A stretch of 64,000 nt of DNA, from assembly GCA_003008705.1 (NCBI GenBank), contig PDUO01000024.1:809120-873119 (forward strand), written 5' to 3'. Below the pieces are notes generated by a model, which did not search any database, was not told where the DNA came from, and saw nothing but the letters and a program-made list of their open reading frames with translations. Shown in pieces: positions 24,035 through 35,114 of the stretch. A program made the position numbers and the translations under genes. The DNA comes from Pezicula radicicola (lineage: Eukaryota > Ascomycota > Leotiomycetes > Helotiales > Dermateaceae). Numbering within the stretch: position 1 is the stretch's first letter; every line of letters starts with the position of its first letter.

Positions 24035-27000
24035 TCAAACTTTGCTAAATCCTAAGCAAGAAGGAATTCCGGTAGCACGCAGTAGCCATTGCACAATTTT
24101 TTCCCTCCCTTTCTCTTTCGCAGCCTTTAAAGCACTCCTGTACCGTCCTCGTTGTATATTTATATCAGCTCCAGCATCTAGGAGTAGTTGTACTACTTCC
24201 TTATTATCTCTGAATGCTGCAGCTTGCAAGGCACTCCCGTACAGTCCTCCTTGTATATTTACATCAGCTCCAGCATCTAGGAGTAGTTGTACTACTTCCT
24301 TATTATCTCCGAATGCTGCAGCTTGCAAGGCACTCCCGTACAGTCCTCCTTGTATATTTACATCAGCTCCGGCGTCTAGAAGCAGCTGCACTACTTCCTT
24401 AGAGCCTTGATTTGCTGCAGCTTGTAGGGCACTCCCGAAATATCCTCCTTGCGCATTTACATTAGCTCCGGCATCTAGGAGTAGCTGTACTACTTCCTTA
24501 GAGCCTTGATTTGCTGCAGCTTGTAGGGCACTCCCGAAATATCCTCCTTGCGCATTTATATTAGCTCCGGCATCTAGGAGTAGCTGTACTACTTCCTTAG
24601 AGCCTTGATTTACTGCAGCTTGTAGGGCACTCCCGAAATATCCTCCTTGCGCATTTATATTAGCTCCGGCATCTAGGAGTAGCTGTACTACTTCCTTAGA
24701 GCCTTGATTTGCTGCAGCTTGTAGGGCACTCCCGAAATATCCTCCTTGCGCATTTATATTAGCTCCGGCATCTAGAAGCAGCTGCACTATTTCCTTATTA
24801 TCTCTGTATACTGCTACTTGCAAGGCATTTCTGTAAAATCCCCTTTGCGTATTTACATCAGCTCCGGCATCTAGGAGTAGCTGTACTACTTCCTTATTAT
24901 CTTTGTATGCTGCTCTATATAAGGCATTTCCGTAAAATCCTCCTTGCGCATTCACATCAGCATTATTCTGTAGAAGTAATTGGATGGACGAAATTTGGCT
25001 TTCAGCAGCAGCTTCTTGAAGAGCAAAGTCCGCATGTTGTTTCGGCAGATATCCTGGGACGTCGAAGAGAATTTCAATAATTCTATTGTGCCCATGACGA
25101 GCAGCCTGATTTAAAGCAGTTTCTCCATTTTTATTTTCTGCCCCGGGTGCTGCATTTTCCTTGAGTAAGATTGCAAGAATGGATGCGTGGCCGGCTCTAG
25201 CAACGTAATGTATGGCCGTGTTTCCATCTTGGTCAATGTCTTCGACATTAACATGTTGTTGAATAAGCTCTTGCACAACGCTAGTAAGTTCAAAGTATGC
25301 CGCAACTTGTAACAGAGTAGCCCCATCTTTAATGTCATATAGTTCTAGCATAGTGTATTTCCTATTATATGAAGAACGACTTGTTGAGATCCAGGCTGCA
25401 AAAAGCTCGTGCGACGGCCACATAAATTGTGCAATCAGATGCTTCTGCAAGATGCCACGCCTCTCTGCTTGTTGTGCATGAATGAAGCCGTGGTTCAGAG
25501 AGTAGTTGCAAAAAGGTACCTCTGATAATCTCTTGTAGTCTATTTTTTGCAACTTGGTCCTGTTTAGTATGAAATAACTGATGCAGGACCGCGCGAGGCG
25601 ATCATGGCCTTGTCCGATGGCATTTTTGGACTCGTCATGTTGGAGACATTTGAAATTGTCTTTAACTAGGAAGTCATTGACCGATTGGTGGATAAATTGC
25701 ACCGTCGCCCCCTCAATATGTGACGAGACTTCTGCTAACCCGCCTGTAAGACTCTTGATCAATGTTTCCATGCTTTCATTGTCTTCTGCAAAGTTTGCTG
25801 CATCAAACTGATCGCCTTGCGCCTCAAGGTATTTATCATCAGAAGCTAGAGCATATCGCAAGTCTGTCACCGAAAGTGGTCTTTGGGCAAACAATATCCA
25901 CTGTATCAAATGCAATGTATCAGATAGCCTTGCTTGGTCCACGACTTCAGTAAAAATATGTCGAAATATTTCATCGAGGCCGCGCGGTAATTCATTGAGC
26001 TTTTTCAGCGTCTCCCTCGAGGATCTGGTGCAATTCCATTCTTTGGCCACTAATCCCACAATAAGTGTCACCCACAAGAAGATTCCTGATGCTCTTTTTT
26101 GAAGTTCTGAGCCTAATTGCTCTAATAACTCCAGCTTCTTCGCCTCCGACGTGTTTTCAAAATTTAGGCGGCGTTTCAGTTCAGCAGAGATGTACAGAGA
26201 AATGTCTCCCTTATTTTTCTCGTCCACATTGATAGCGTGGGTCTCTGTAGGCGGAAGATTTGGGAAGTGGCGGCTGGAAAAGCATATGGTAACAGGAGCC
26301 CCTAACCGATGAAGTTGCTCATAGATATTTGTGAGACCTAAGATGACCTCTCCTGCATGCTCAGTGCCAGCTTCATCGACGGCATCAATGATAAGTCTGA
26401 TCCTCCGGTGTTTTGAAGCTATTTTCAAAGCTGAAAGTAGGGCAGTTTTGAGGTCGGACAATCTCCATTCCCACGCTGCATCGCCATTTTGACTGGCTTT
26501 GTGTTGTTCCTCAGCCAATGCCTCAAATTTAGGACCTGCTGATGGAACTTGTTGTAGAAGTTGGTAAAGCAGCGTTCGATACATGCCCATCTCGGAATAT
26601 TGTAAGTCGTTGCCTCGTCTGTGATAGAAGAAAGCAATTTCTAGATGCTTCCGAGTTGTCTCTGACTTTAATTCCGTGAGAATTTGTTTCATTATAGTAG
26701 ACTTCCCAGAGCCTGGATTCCCTCGGAGGCCCAAAATTCCACGACCGCTCTCAACCCATTGTATATAGGACTCGTCCTCTGTGATCCAGGTAGACGTGCC
26801 TCCAGTGGTCTCTTCGATATCTCTTTCTCGGTGATTCATTCCTAGAAACGATAGTTTGTCTAGGAAAGGAACTACATAAATATTAGCATGGCAATAAAGA
26901 TAGAACTGGAGAGCATGTATCCAAATCACCTTTCTGTATCGGAAGTTTTTGGCGTCTAAACCGCTCATTGGCCTCATCGTGGGAGCGGACGCGCCCGTAA

Positions 27001-28094
27001 GCTCTAGTAATTGCTTCATTGACCAGCTTTTCAAAGGTATCTTGGGAAAGCTGCGTTGTTCCTTGGAGTAGTTTGTTGACGCATTCTTTGTAGCAGATCT
27101 TGAACTCACTAATGCCATGTCGATCTTCGTATAGCCTGGCTATGAGTTTGAAGAACAAATTATGTAGAGCCTGTGTCCGTTCCACATTGTCCATAGACGG
27201 CTTAACTTCAAGTCGAACTGGTTGGCCTTCGTCGAAATAGGGGAAAAGTCTGATGTCACTACCATTGAGAATGATCGGTACTAAGTTCTTGTGATTTTCT
27301 CCTCTAGGAAACCGGATTTTCAAAAATGCCAGTTCTGTTAGCACATGATGAAACCATTCTCGTTTGCTGAATCTTCCCACAGTCTTCTTCATGTTCTTTC
27401 GAACAATACTCCGTACATAATACTCGTTCTGTGAATGAGAATAAGAGTCGGCGAGTTCTTTAATGTACGAGAGTGCTTCTTTGTTCTGGTAATAATCCTG
27501 AAGCACCTCTGATGAGCATAGAATTACTTTGTCGACACTGCTATTGTTATCAGCTTTTCCATTCTCGTCTGTCGCCGGCAACAAGCGAAGTTGGTTGTCG
27601 ATCACGTCGTGAGCAGCATTATTGTCATCTTCGGCAGTAGACCACAATCTGCATAAAGGTGCTTGATCCGACAGCACTTTTGGCCCAATAACTCCCAACC
27701 AACTTATTAATTCCTTGACGGACGCGCTATCAGCCTCTCCAGCAGTAGGATTGTCGTGGGCATATACAACAAAGACACTTGGTGCTTCGTTTATAAACAA
27801 TCTGTTCCGTGCATGGTTTCCAAGATTCTACGAAATGCAAAGTCGAGTTCTAGAAATTTGTTAGAACATTGATTAGTACCTTCCATAACCTCTACCATCG
27901 TCTGAAAGGCACTGGATAAGATGCTGCTTATGTCCAAATACGAAGGAGACAGCGAGAAAGCGAGGTTGAGCATTCTTACGGTCTTTCTTGATGCGTGGTT
28001 CTCGAGGATCTACTTTGCCCTTTAGAATCATTTCGGGTCTTTTCATTAGGGACGACCAAAATTTTGAAGCCTCACCTTCCATGTTGGTATCCAT
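24035..28094 (-). CDS. NLR-type receptor: TIR/SEFIR-like N-terminus, NACHT, ankyrin repeats
   Basis: A 1281-aa protein from four exons (28094-27980, 27901-27880, 27801-26930, 26871-24035), all GT-AG and phase-consistent; exon 2 is only 22 nt. Residues ~46-300 begin APSVFVVYAHDN, with an alternating strand/helix pattern and VDKVILCSSEVLQDYY, resembling TIR/SEFIR-type effector domains (inference). The NACHT NTPase has Walker A GNPGSGKST at ~387-395 and Walker B IRLIIDAVDEAG at ~494-505. Ankyrin repeats run from ~840 to the end. The last nine are 33-aa units, several nearly identical (GGYFGSALQAAANQGSKEV), encoded by 99-bp tandem DNA repeats at ~24,120-25,010. By family such proteins act as cytosolic sensors in nonself recognition and programmed cell death. 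It is intact, and divergent from the membrane protein at 28633. Confidence 0.88.
24120..25010 (-). repeat. Nine 99-bp ankyrin-coding tandem repeats
   Basis: The unit is 99 bp (33 codons). The phrase CTTCCTTAGAGCCTTGATT recurs every 99 bp at about 24393, 24492, 24591 and 24690, differing by only a few bases per copy. The flanking copies use CTTCCTTATTATCT instead. The two outermost copies are more diverged. Near-identity between neighbours implies recent unequal crossover or gene conversion. The frame is kept throughout. Confidence 0.9.
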
Positions 28095-28632
28095 GATTGG
28101 TATCGGTTCATCCAGCCTTCGTTTGAAATCAGAAAATACACCTGATGCAAGAGAAATATGGATGATACAGCCCGAAAGGAAGAATCTTATGGGGATAACG
28201 TTTCAAGAAATACTATCAGGAGATCGCGGTCCGGTTACGTTGATTACAAGAGAGAATACTATGACTGAGTAATACATATGATGAAAAGAAGAAGGAGGAG
28301 TAAGCTTTACTATCTGAAGCGAAGGTTGAGGCTGTGCATGATTTCGTGCAATCACCCAAAATTATCGGGTCCAATCCTAGTTGAGTCACTGGTATGCGAC
28401 GTGGTCGTGTAGTATCAGACGCCCAGCTGCCGCCTGCTCATGCATTTACCCATGGTTCCACTTATGACAGGTCAGCTCGGCAAACCCTGCCAGAGCCTAT
28501 ACTGGAATTATTGTGCCACCTTCCAGCCTTAGGATATGCATCTAAGAGTGTAATATATTGGGCTTTGCTTCGTTAATTTACATTTCAACCAAATCATTGT
28601 CACGATATTACAAGCAACTCTACGCAAGAGCG
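28095..28632. promoter_or_regulatory. Shared divergent promoter of NLR and modin-like gene
   Basis: A 538-bp gap between the two start codons. No TATA-like or repeated motif stands out. The in-frame TTG at 28558 extends the right-hand frame, but the first ATG is at 28633. A common control region is inference from the spacing. Confidence 0.5.
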
Positions 28633-30099
28633 ATGTCTGCTGCTGGATATTCTACAATTAGTGAACTTCGAAGTCAGTGGGCCAACCCGACCGATGTCCT
28701 TAGTTTACTTCTTCTCATTGGTGGAGATACTGTTCAGAAGGCTATCGCTCAGCTTGTTGGTTACACTATCAAGCCTTTCGGAACAAATCGTTGCAGTATT
28801 GGAATCACTCCCGTAGCATTTTCATTTGGATGGGTCGCTTATGGATTTAGCAATCTCTTATCTGCAATGGGCGACAAGAGATTGATGCCAAATACGGAAT
28901 TTTACTCAATTGTTGTCAACTGCTCGAATGCCTTTAGCAGACAAAATCAGTCCTGGGTACTTGGCCGAATGTTACGCGACCTCGAAACAAGCCATGAAGT
29001 TGATTCCAGTGACCCCTCTGACGGTCAGCTTCCCAGCACACTCGGAAAAGGAAGAGCCGAGTCAATTAGAATTGACATATTCGAACTTGGCATGCCATCA
29101 GGCCCTAGCCTAGATTTGGTTTGGTGGTTAGGCTGGTTGACAATGGCAGTGCAGTTTGGTTTTGCAATTCCACCTTTAGCGCAGGCTGGAGACTGGGGGG
29201 TGATGCTGGTTGTGTTGTGCGGGAACCTCCTTGCGTTATTTACCTGTGCCTTGCCACAATGGAACCAAGAGAAGTGGGCAGGACGAAAATTGAGTTCTGA
29301 AAATGTGTTTTGTTTAACCCGTGGGAACGGGTCCCTCAACCTTCTAGTATTTATCTGTCCTAAAGGGTCCTGGAATCTAGAAACCCTAGCTACAGCCTCG
29401 TCAATTTCCCGCCCAGAGACTCCTGTTCTATCACTTATATTAGCTATTCTGTGGATATGTCTTCTGATTAGCGTCGCAGGGCTTAGAGAGCATGCTTGGT
29501 ACTTGGTTGGCATTGGTGGTATCGGAATGTTGCAGAACGTGTATGCGGCTGGGAAAGTAAGGAGCCCAAACACGGCAAATTTTCACATGACCAAATTTTC
29601 TCGGAAGGAAACAATAATCGGGAAGAGGCAAAAGGTTGAAGATGATATAGATTCAGAAGTTTGTCTTAGCGAAGCCCAGGCTGATGTTGCTGAATTGTCA
29701 AAATGGCAGCAGGGGTCCTTTGAAGTTGATTCACAGCGGCAGGAAAAGATGCCAAAGTGGCTAGATTCAATGGATTCCAAAGATGGTACACCAGCTTGGT
29801 TACAGCCCTCCAAGGTTGACGACGAAATAGCAAACATTCATGGTGCATTGGTGGAGCTTGAAAAGTGGGTTCCGACAGCAGGCTTAGCAATGTTGCAGAC
29901 ATACTTTCCTACTACTCTTCAGTACAAGGACAAGAACATCAGAGATAATATCCACAAGAAGTTTTGGAGAAGAGCGTACCATACGAATGGTGTTAGGCGC
30001 AAAGCTGAGCAGGCTAGGAAGGAGATGGAAAGGAATCTTAAGAAAAGAACGAGAAATAGCAAATCGCAGAGGGTATCTTCACTACATAGCGAAGTATAA
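28633..30099 (+). CDS. Polytopic membrane protein of the fungal 'modin' family
   Basis: Single-exon frame of 488 aa from the ATG at 28633. The N-terminus SELRSQWANPTDVLSLLLLIGGDTVQKAIAQLVG is followed by ITPVAFSFGWVAYGFSNLLSA, LDLVWWLGWLTMAVQFGFAIP, DWGVMLVVLCGNLLALFTCALPQW, FCLTRGNGS, LSLILAILWICLLISVAG and WYLVGIGGIGMLQNVYAAG: about six membrane helices. A ~140-residue basic/acidic cytosolic tail ends in a Lys/Arg-rich segment (KEMERNLKKRTRNSK). This layout is common in ascomycetes, where members are usually annotated as modin or unknown integral membrane proteins; the biochemical role is not established. Its head-to-head position with the NLR suggests a functional pair. Confidence 0.8.
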   Translation: MSAAGYSTISELRSQWANPTDVLSLLLLIGGDTVQKAIAQLVGYTIKPFGTNRCSIGITPVAFSFGWVAYGFSNLLSAMGDKRLMPNTEFYSIVVNCSNAFSRQNQSWVLGRMLRDLETSHEVDSSDPSDGQLPSTLGKGRAESIRIDIFELGMPSGPSLDLVWWLGWLTMAVQFGFAIPPLAQAGDWGVMLVVLCGNLLALFTCALPQWNQEKWAGRKLSSENVFCLTRGNGSLNLLVFICPKGSWNLETLATASSISRPETPVLSLILAILWICLLISVAGLREHAWYLVGIGGIGMLQNVYAAGKVRSPNTANFHMTKFSRKETIIGKRQKVEDDIDSEVCLSEAQADVAELSKWQQGSFEVDSQRQEKMPKWLDSMDSKDGTPAWLQPSKVDDEIANIHGALVELEKWVPTAGLAMLQTYFPTTLQYKDKNIRDNIHKKFWRRAYHTNGVRRKAEQARKEMERNLKKRTRNSKSQRVSSLHSEV

Positions 30100-30700
30100 G
30101 TAGGCGGAGAACAGTGATAAATTTGTCTTAGTACTTCTTTTCAACAGAGATATAAGGGAAAGGGGGATTCTTCTCCAAACACATATTTTTCTGCCACCAC
30201 TACGTGTTGTTGAATAAGCTTTTATAACATGTTAAGTAAAAGATATCAATTAAGCCGAAATCAAGAAATATTAATACTTGCAAGAGTGGAAATTTATGAG
30301 GATATTAAATTTAGTAGTATTATGTTTATAACTTTAAAGTCATAGTTGGAAAAGGTAACAAGTCGCTTCCGGCTCGAACTAATTGCTGGCCATTGTAACC
30401 CTATAACTTAGGGTTAGCGTTTACTTGGCCGGCCTCTAGGATAGGAGCATTAGAGAAAGACCCTTTTTAGGTACCCTCTGTTCTCTACTCTATAAATTCC
30501 CCTATACGAAGGAGAACTCTAGAAGGACCAACTCACACGCCCAAGTCAGAACAGACTAAGTAAACTAGACTTCACGATAATCTCTCTCTTTAATATTACA
30601 AGCTTTACGTATACTATTAGAATAGTACATGTCTAATCGTCAGGGATGGATCGAGGGTAAGGGAAACCAAACTCTAGCCCAACTTAAATACCCCTAACGC
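30100..30700. other. Spacer with a possible LTR-like stretch
   Basis: No gene seen. From ~30395 (TGTAACCCTATAACTTAGGG) to ~30630 the composition rises in G+C, includes CTATAAATTCCCC and begins TG/ends CA, which recalls a solo LTR. No matching second copy or target duplication was found, so this is only a suggestion. Confidence 0.3.
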
Positions 30701-31248
30701 CAGTGTTGCTAACAATATAGCAATATATCGTTTCGCTAGCAATATAGGCAAAATGATATTACGATTCCTATATTGTAACAAGATGATATGATATTAGAAG
30801 CCTTATATTGTTGTAAAATAATATAATATAAGAGTGCCTATATCGTAGTATATTGTTATATTGCGATATTGTTTAGTCTAAAATAGTCTCCTATATATGT
30901 TTCGAAATGGGCTCCCATGTTAGTATTAATATAGTGGAAGTACTAGAATTAATAGATTAATTAGTTGTCTAATAGGTCGATTTAGCCTATATAGTAGGCC
31001 TCAAATAACCTAGAGGTGCCAAGATATACCTTAGGCCTATATTAGTAAGCACTATTTCTAACATCCTATATAGGCTTCGAAATAGGCTCTTATATAGGCC
31101 CGAAATTATAGGGGATTAGATAGTTAATTAATATAGAATTAGGATTACTTGGTATTATATAACGATATTGTTTATATTAGCAATATGATCGCAAATGAAA
31201 CGATATTAGATTTCTTATATCGTTTTGTTTATATTGTTAGCAACACTG
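30701..31248. mobile_element. Non-autonomous hAT element (548 bp)
   Basis: Perfect 19-bp terminal inverted repeats: CAGTGTTGCTAACAATATA at the left end and its reverse complement ending at 31248. Flanking 8-mers are CCTAACGC (30693-30700) and CTTAACGC (31249-31256), an 8-bp target duplication with one C/T difference. The CAGTG...CACTG ends and 8-bp duplication define hAT. Subterminal CGATATTG/TATATCG-type repeats occur at both ends. There is no coding capacity. The TIR agrees at 15 of 19 positions with that of the large hAT element at 43.2-46.1 kb. Confidence 0.9.
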
Positions 31249-31675
31249 CTTAACGCTTACCGACGAAAAGTAGAATTCATGCTGTCATTAACACCCTCTT
31301 ATTATAATAATCTCAGTACTTATATCTCCTCTTACAAAACCCCTAGCCCTACGCCGTGAGAGCAACAACACGAGCCTAGAGACGAGTACCACAGAGATCC
31401 CGTCACCAAGGGCTACAGAGAGCGTCAAGACACTGTCAACTATAACAGATGTAATGATTAATATTAGTGCAATAACATAAGATTTTCCGGCACCAGGTAG
31501 ACGTTGAATAAACTATATGCTACGGTTGCTACTAATTAGATTCTTGACTAATTTTATCAGTCAACATCACATTAATGTACATACAAGCGCAACAAAATAT
31601 CTGCTCTAGCATCTACAGCCAGCAAACCAATTCCCTCAACAGAACACTCAACTCCAGGTTACAGTAACAACCTCT
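31249..31675. other. Spacer downstream of the pseudouridine gene
   Basis: No gene supported. It includes the 3' UTR of the pseudouridine enzyme. The stretch 31255-31440 is more G+C-rich and may be continuous with the LTR-like sequence left of the hAT insertion. Confidence 0.35.
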
Positions 31676-34472
31676 TTACTCCTTAGCATCCTGTGTAGTA
31701 GCAGCGTTCTTTACATTCGTTTTGTTCAGTTTCGCTTGTGTACTAAGGACTTGTCGCGCGCGTGTAGGCCCAGTGTATCTGTGTACGAGTTTCGTGTTGA
31801 TAGGAACGACTTTACGCATATGTGCAGCAAGTTTTAGACCAGCATCTTCAGCTAGCTGATCCAATTCGTTCGACAGAATAGTTACTTCCGGACTAACAGC
31901 TTCTTTACTTCTTAAAGTCATAACTGCACCTTTTTGTGCAATATGTACCAGCTTCTCGTTCAAAGGTAATCCTCGCGCAAGTCCAGCAATTAGGACACCA
32001 AGGAATGTATCCCCTACACCGTTGACGCTGACTACATCTTGAACAACCTCAACTGCTGGGAATAGTCTCATGTATACACCGCCAACCTCAGTCGTTCCAT
32101 TGTTACAACGAGAGAGGATGTATGGTGCAGCTTCTGGATCTGTAAGTCGAGGGTCATTGGCTGGAAGTAACTCTGTGAGAAGGACACCTTCGGCGCCGAG
32201 CTTCGTAATGATTGTAGGTATAAAAGGTAAGAGTTGAATAGTCTGTAGTGGAATCCCAGCATCGGTCATTTTGGCATTAGTGAGCGCGACGAAGCGATCT
32301 CTGGCGCCTGAGCTGGGAATTCCGAGGGCGTCGATAACTTTCCACCAAGACTCTGACTCGAACCATTCGTGCTTCTTGGCCGCTGCGTGCATTGCTTCCA
32401 GCTCGTGCTGATTTGGTGTTGCTAAATTAATTTTGTTGTTTGGGAAGGTGTCCAGAGGTGCCACGCCTTCGTCTGATGGTTCGAAGAGACCGGCGCTTTT
32501 GACTATGGAAACAGGTTCAAAGGCCACTTTTGTTGTGGGGGGAATTGATTTGGTGAGAAACCTGATTATTGCTGGCGACCAATTTCCATCGATTATCATC
32601 CAACTTGTTTTTGTGCTAGTGATATCTTTTATCAAGGACCGTTTAATTTTGTTATCGGCTTTGGTGAAAATGCTCATATCTGCCATAGCAAGAACAAGAT
32701 CTTTCTTTCCGTCGTTGATAGCGACATACTGCGCGGTAGATATGTTGTCCTCTGTGTAGAGCTTTTTGATGCCTCGAATATCGAGCCCCTTGGTCTTCAG
32801 TATATTGATAATAACATTTCCGGGTCTAGACGACAGTTAGATTCAATTGGTGCATGTGGTCGGAATGCACTTACCCATCGTCCGCCACCAAACTCCTTAG
32901 CTGAACAGATAGATTTCCTGCTGCGTGATGGGCTGCCAGTGCAACATTGTGGCCAACTCCTCCAATTGATTGTCTCATCTGAGCTCTGTTAGAAGTATGC
33001 ATTAGTGGGGATGCATCAGCATCTGACCCTAGAGGCTCCTGGACAGTTGTATGATCACAGGAAAGATCCATGGCCACAGACCCCGCGACAATGATATCAA
33101 TTTCGCTGGATTTTGCATCATCTGCCACTTTTACTATTGGACTTGTTTGCTTCTCTTTTGTGTGCGTAGTCGATCTTGTAGTCAAAGTTTGGTCGGCGAT
33201 TTCTTTTCGTTCTAGTCGTAGCTTCTCGAATTCAACAGCAATTTTAGTAGCTCTAGCTACGTTGGATTCGATCAAAGCCCTATTTGCGGGAATGCTGTTA
33301 CCATTTGTGAGTTCCTTAATTCTTGCGAGGATGAAAGGTGTGTTTCTATGCCCATGGATGCCTTGCTCGGCAGCTTCCTGGACGGCCTGTTCGATTGCAG
33401 AATCGATCTCTTCTTTGGGTATCGAGAATTCCTCTGGAATAGGATTTGCAAAGTGAAGTCCTGAGCTATTAGGAAAGAACAATTGTGAATCTGATTAATC
33501 AGTATACTGGTTCTTAGGAAGATGCTCTACGAACGGATAATTTAGGAGCAATTGTACTCATCAATGCATAAATCAAGAATTTGGGACTTACATATCATTG
33601 CAGCCGCTTCTTTTTCATTTTGCACCACCATTGGACTTGGAATGCCACTCTCACGTGTCCAGAAGGCTGGGAAGTCGATCTTACCGGAACGGCCATCTGC
33701 AAATGTAAATACGCCAGCGCCTTGGGTCTCTAGGTATTCCAGGGTACGAGGGATATCAAGGAAGCTCTTGCAGCCGCTACTAACAACAGCTACAGGGGTT
33801 CTTCCCAGCTCAGTCAAGTCAGCAGAAATATCCATACTATCTTGTCCACCACGATGAACTCCACCGAGTCCACCAGTCCCAAAGACGTGAATTTTCGCCT
33901 TGTTAGCAAGAAACATGGTTCCAGCCACGGTGGTACCACCGGTGAGCTTACGGCCAGCTATGCCCTAAAGACAATATCAGTGTCAATCCGAGAAAACGGG
34001 GAACTAATTTTTGGCAGGTCGAGTAAAAAGTAGCTCAATTCAGGATTCAACGCACCATGCCTAGAATGTATGGTAAGTCTCGTCTTGACACCTTCATGGT
34101 CTGTGTTTTTCCAGCCGCCTCCGTAATAGCCAGAAGTTGGTCCGCAGTCATTCCAACAAGGGCCTGACCCCCAAGGATACCGATCGTGGCTGGAACACCG
34201 CCATTATTCCTTACAACAGACTCCAGATGAAGAGCTAGAGCTACATTGTCTGGATATGGAAAGCCATGGGTGTATATCGTTGTCTCGAGAGCCACCACGG
34301 GCTTGCCTGTCTCTATGGCATCTCGAACTTCAGGTGAGATCTTGAAAAGGCTCTCAGTCTGTAGGAGTCTTGATCTTTGTGTGGTTACAATTCGTGAGCG
34401 GCGCGCTGAAGCGTGGAAATATCTAGCGTGAACGCTTGTAATTCGCGGGAGGATCCTGGAGGGGTGGAGCAT
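31676..34472 (-). CDS. Bifunctional pseudouridine-5'-phosphate glycosidase / PfkB pseudouridine kinase
   Basis: An 851-aa fusion from four exons (34472-34056, 33964-33592, 33490-32875, 32825-31676), phase-consistent. The N-terminus is Arg/Ser-rich without acids (MLHPSRILPRITSVHARYFHASARR), a likely mitochondrial presequence. Residues ~50-330 are the IndA/PsuG glycosidase domain: VVALETTIYTHGFPYP, VPATIGILGG, TTVAGTMFLANKA, VFGTGGLGGVHRG, VVSSGCKSFLDI, FANPIPEE, GHRNTPFILARI. After ~400, IDIIVAGSVAMDLS opens the PfkB kinase, with QSIGGVGHNVALAAHHAAG and the C-terminal signature VSVNGVGDTFLGVL (~735-748). Together they phosphorylate pseudouridine and split it to uracil and ribose 5-phosphate, salvaging modified RNA. 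The base position usually written GAGD reads GVGD here. Confidence 0.9.
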
Positions 34473-35114
34473 GGTAAGAGAAAGAGACTTGATGGTGGTG
34501 AGAGTCTAGAGGGTTGTGTTATAATCAGTCAATTGCATTTCGTGCGCACATAGCCTATTAGACAGTCTATATGAAGTGTCCGGGCTCTTTCAGGTGAACA
34601 ATGGAAGCTCCTGTAGATAGAAGATAGCGCGTCGTTGAAGAGTGGAGTTGAGATATGTGTCACATGACCTTCACCAGGAAAATTGATAATGCCTTGCCGA
34701 AATACGGAATCCGAAGTGACAACTTTCCAAATTCACAACACCTTATTACACTTAATCACCCACCGCTGCAGCAATCTATCTGATACACATAACGGCGTTC
34801 CATAATCAGTCCACCAATAATACAAATTCGTCCCATACAATTACCAACATGATCACCATAATAACCTTCGGATTAAGGTAAGGCCAGAGCAAGCCTTGTG
34901 TTCCATGCACGGCGACATCATCCGACGGCGTTCATGCATTGGTGAACTCGAGACAACCTATTGCTATCCCCCTGTCAAGTATAATATATTCTTCTCGTAT
35001 TGACCCAACTTCCTGATTTCCCTTCTTGTTATCATCGATCTCTTCTTTCTTTTATCATCCCCTCGCTCTCTCAATGTTCAATGCTGGCCATCAACAACAA
35101 TCACTACAGCGGCG
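34473..35114. promoter_or_regulatory. Divergent promoter between pseudouridine gene and surface-protein gene
   Basis: 642 bp between divergent start codons. CT-rich tracts (35000-35070) lie before the right-hand ATG, as is common in ascomycete core promoters. No repeated motif was noticed. Confidence 0.45.

Noticed and set aside
24042..24410. 122-aa plus-strand open frame
   Set aside because: Antisense shadow of the ankyrin repeats; repetition in the sense gene forces open antisense frames.
28558..28632. Upstream in-frame extension of the modin-like gene
   Set aside because: It opens at TTG; the first ATG is 28633 and starts at the conserved-looking region.
30395..30630. Solo LTR
   Set aside because: No second copy, no target duplication and no primer-binding site in the window; kept only as a remark.
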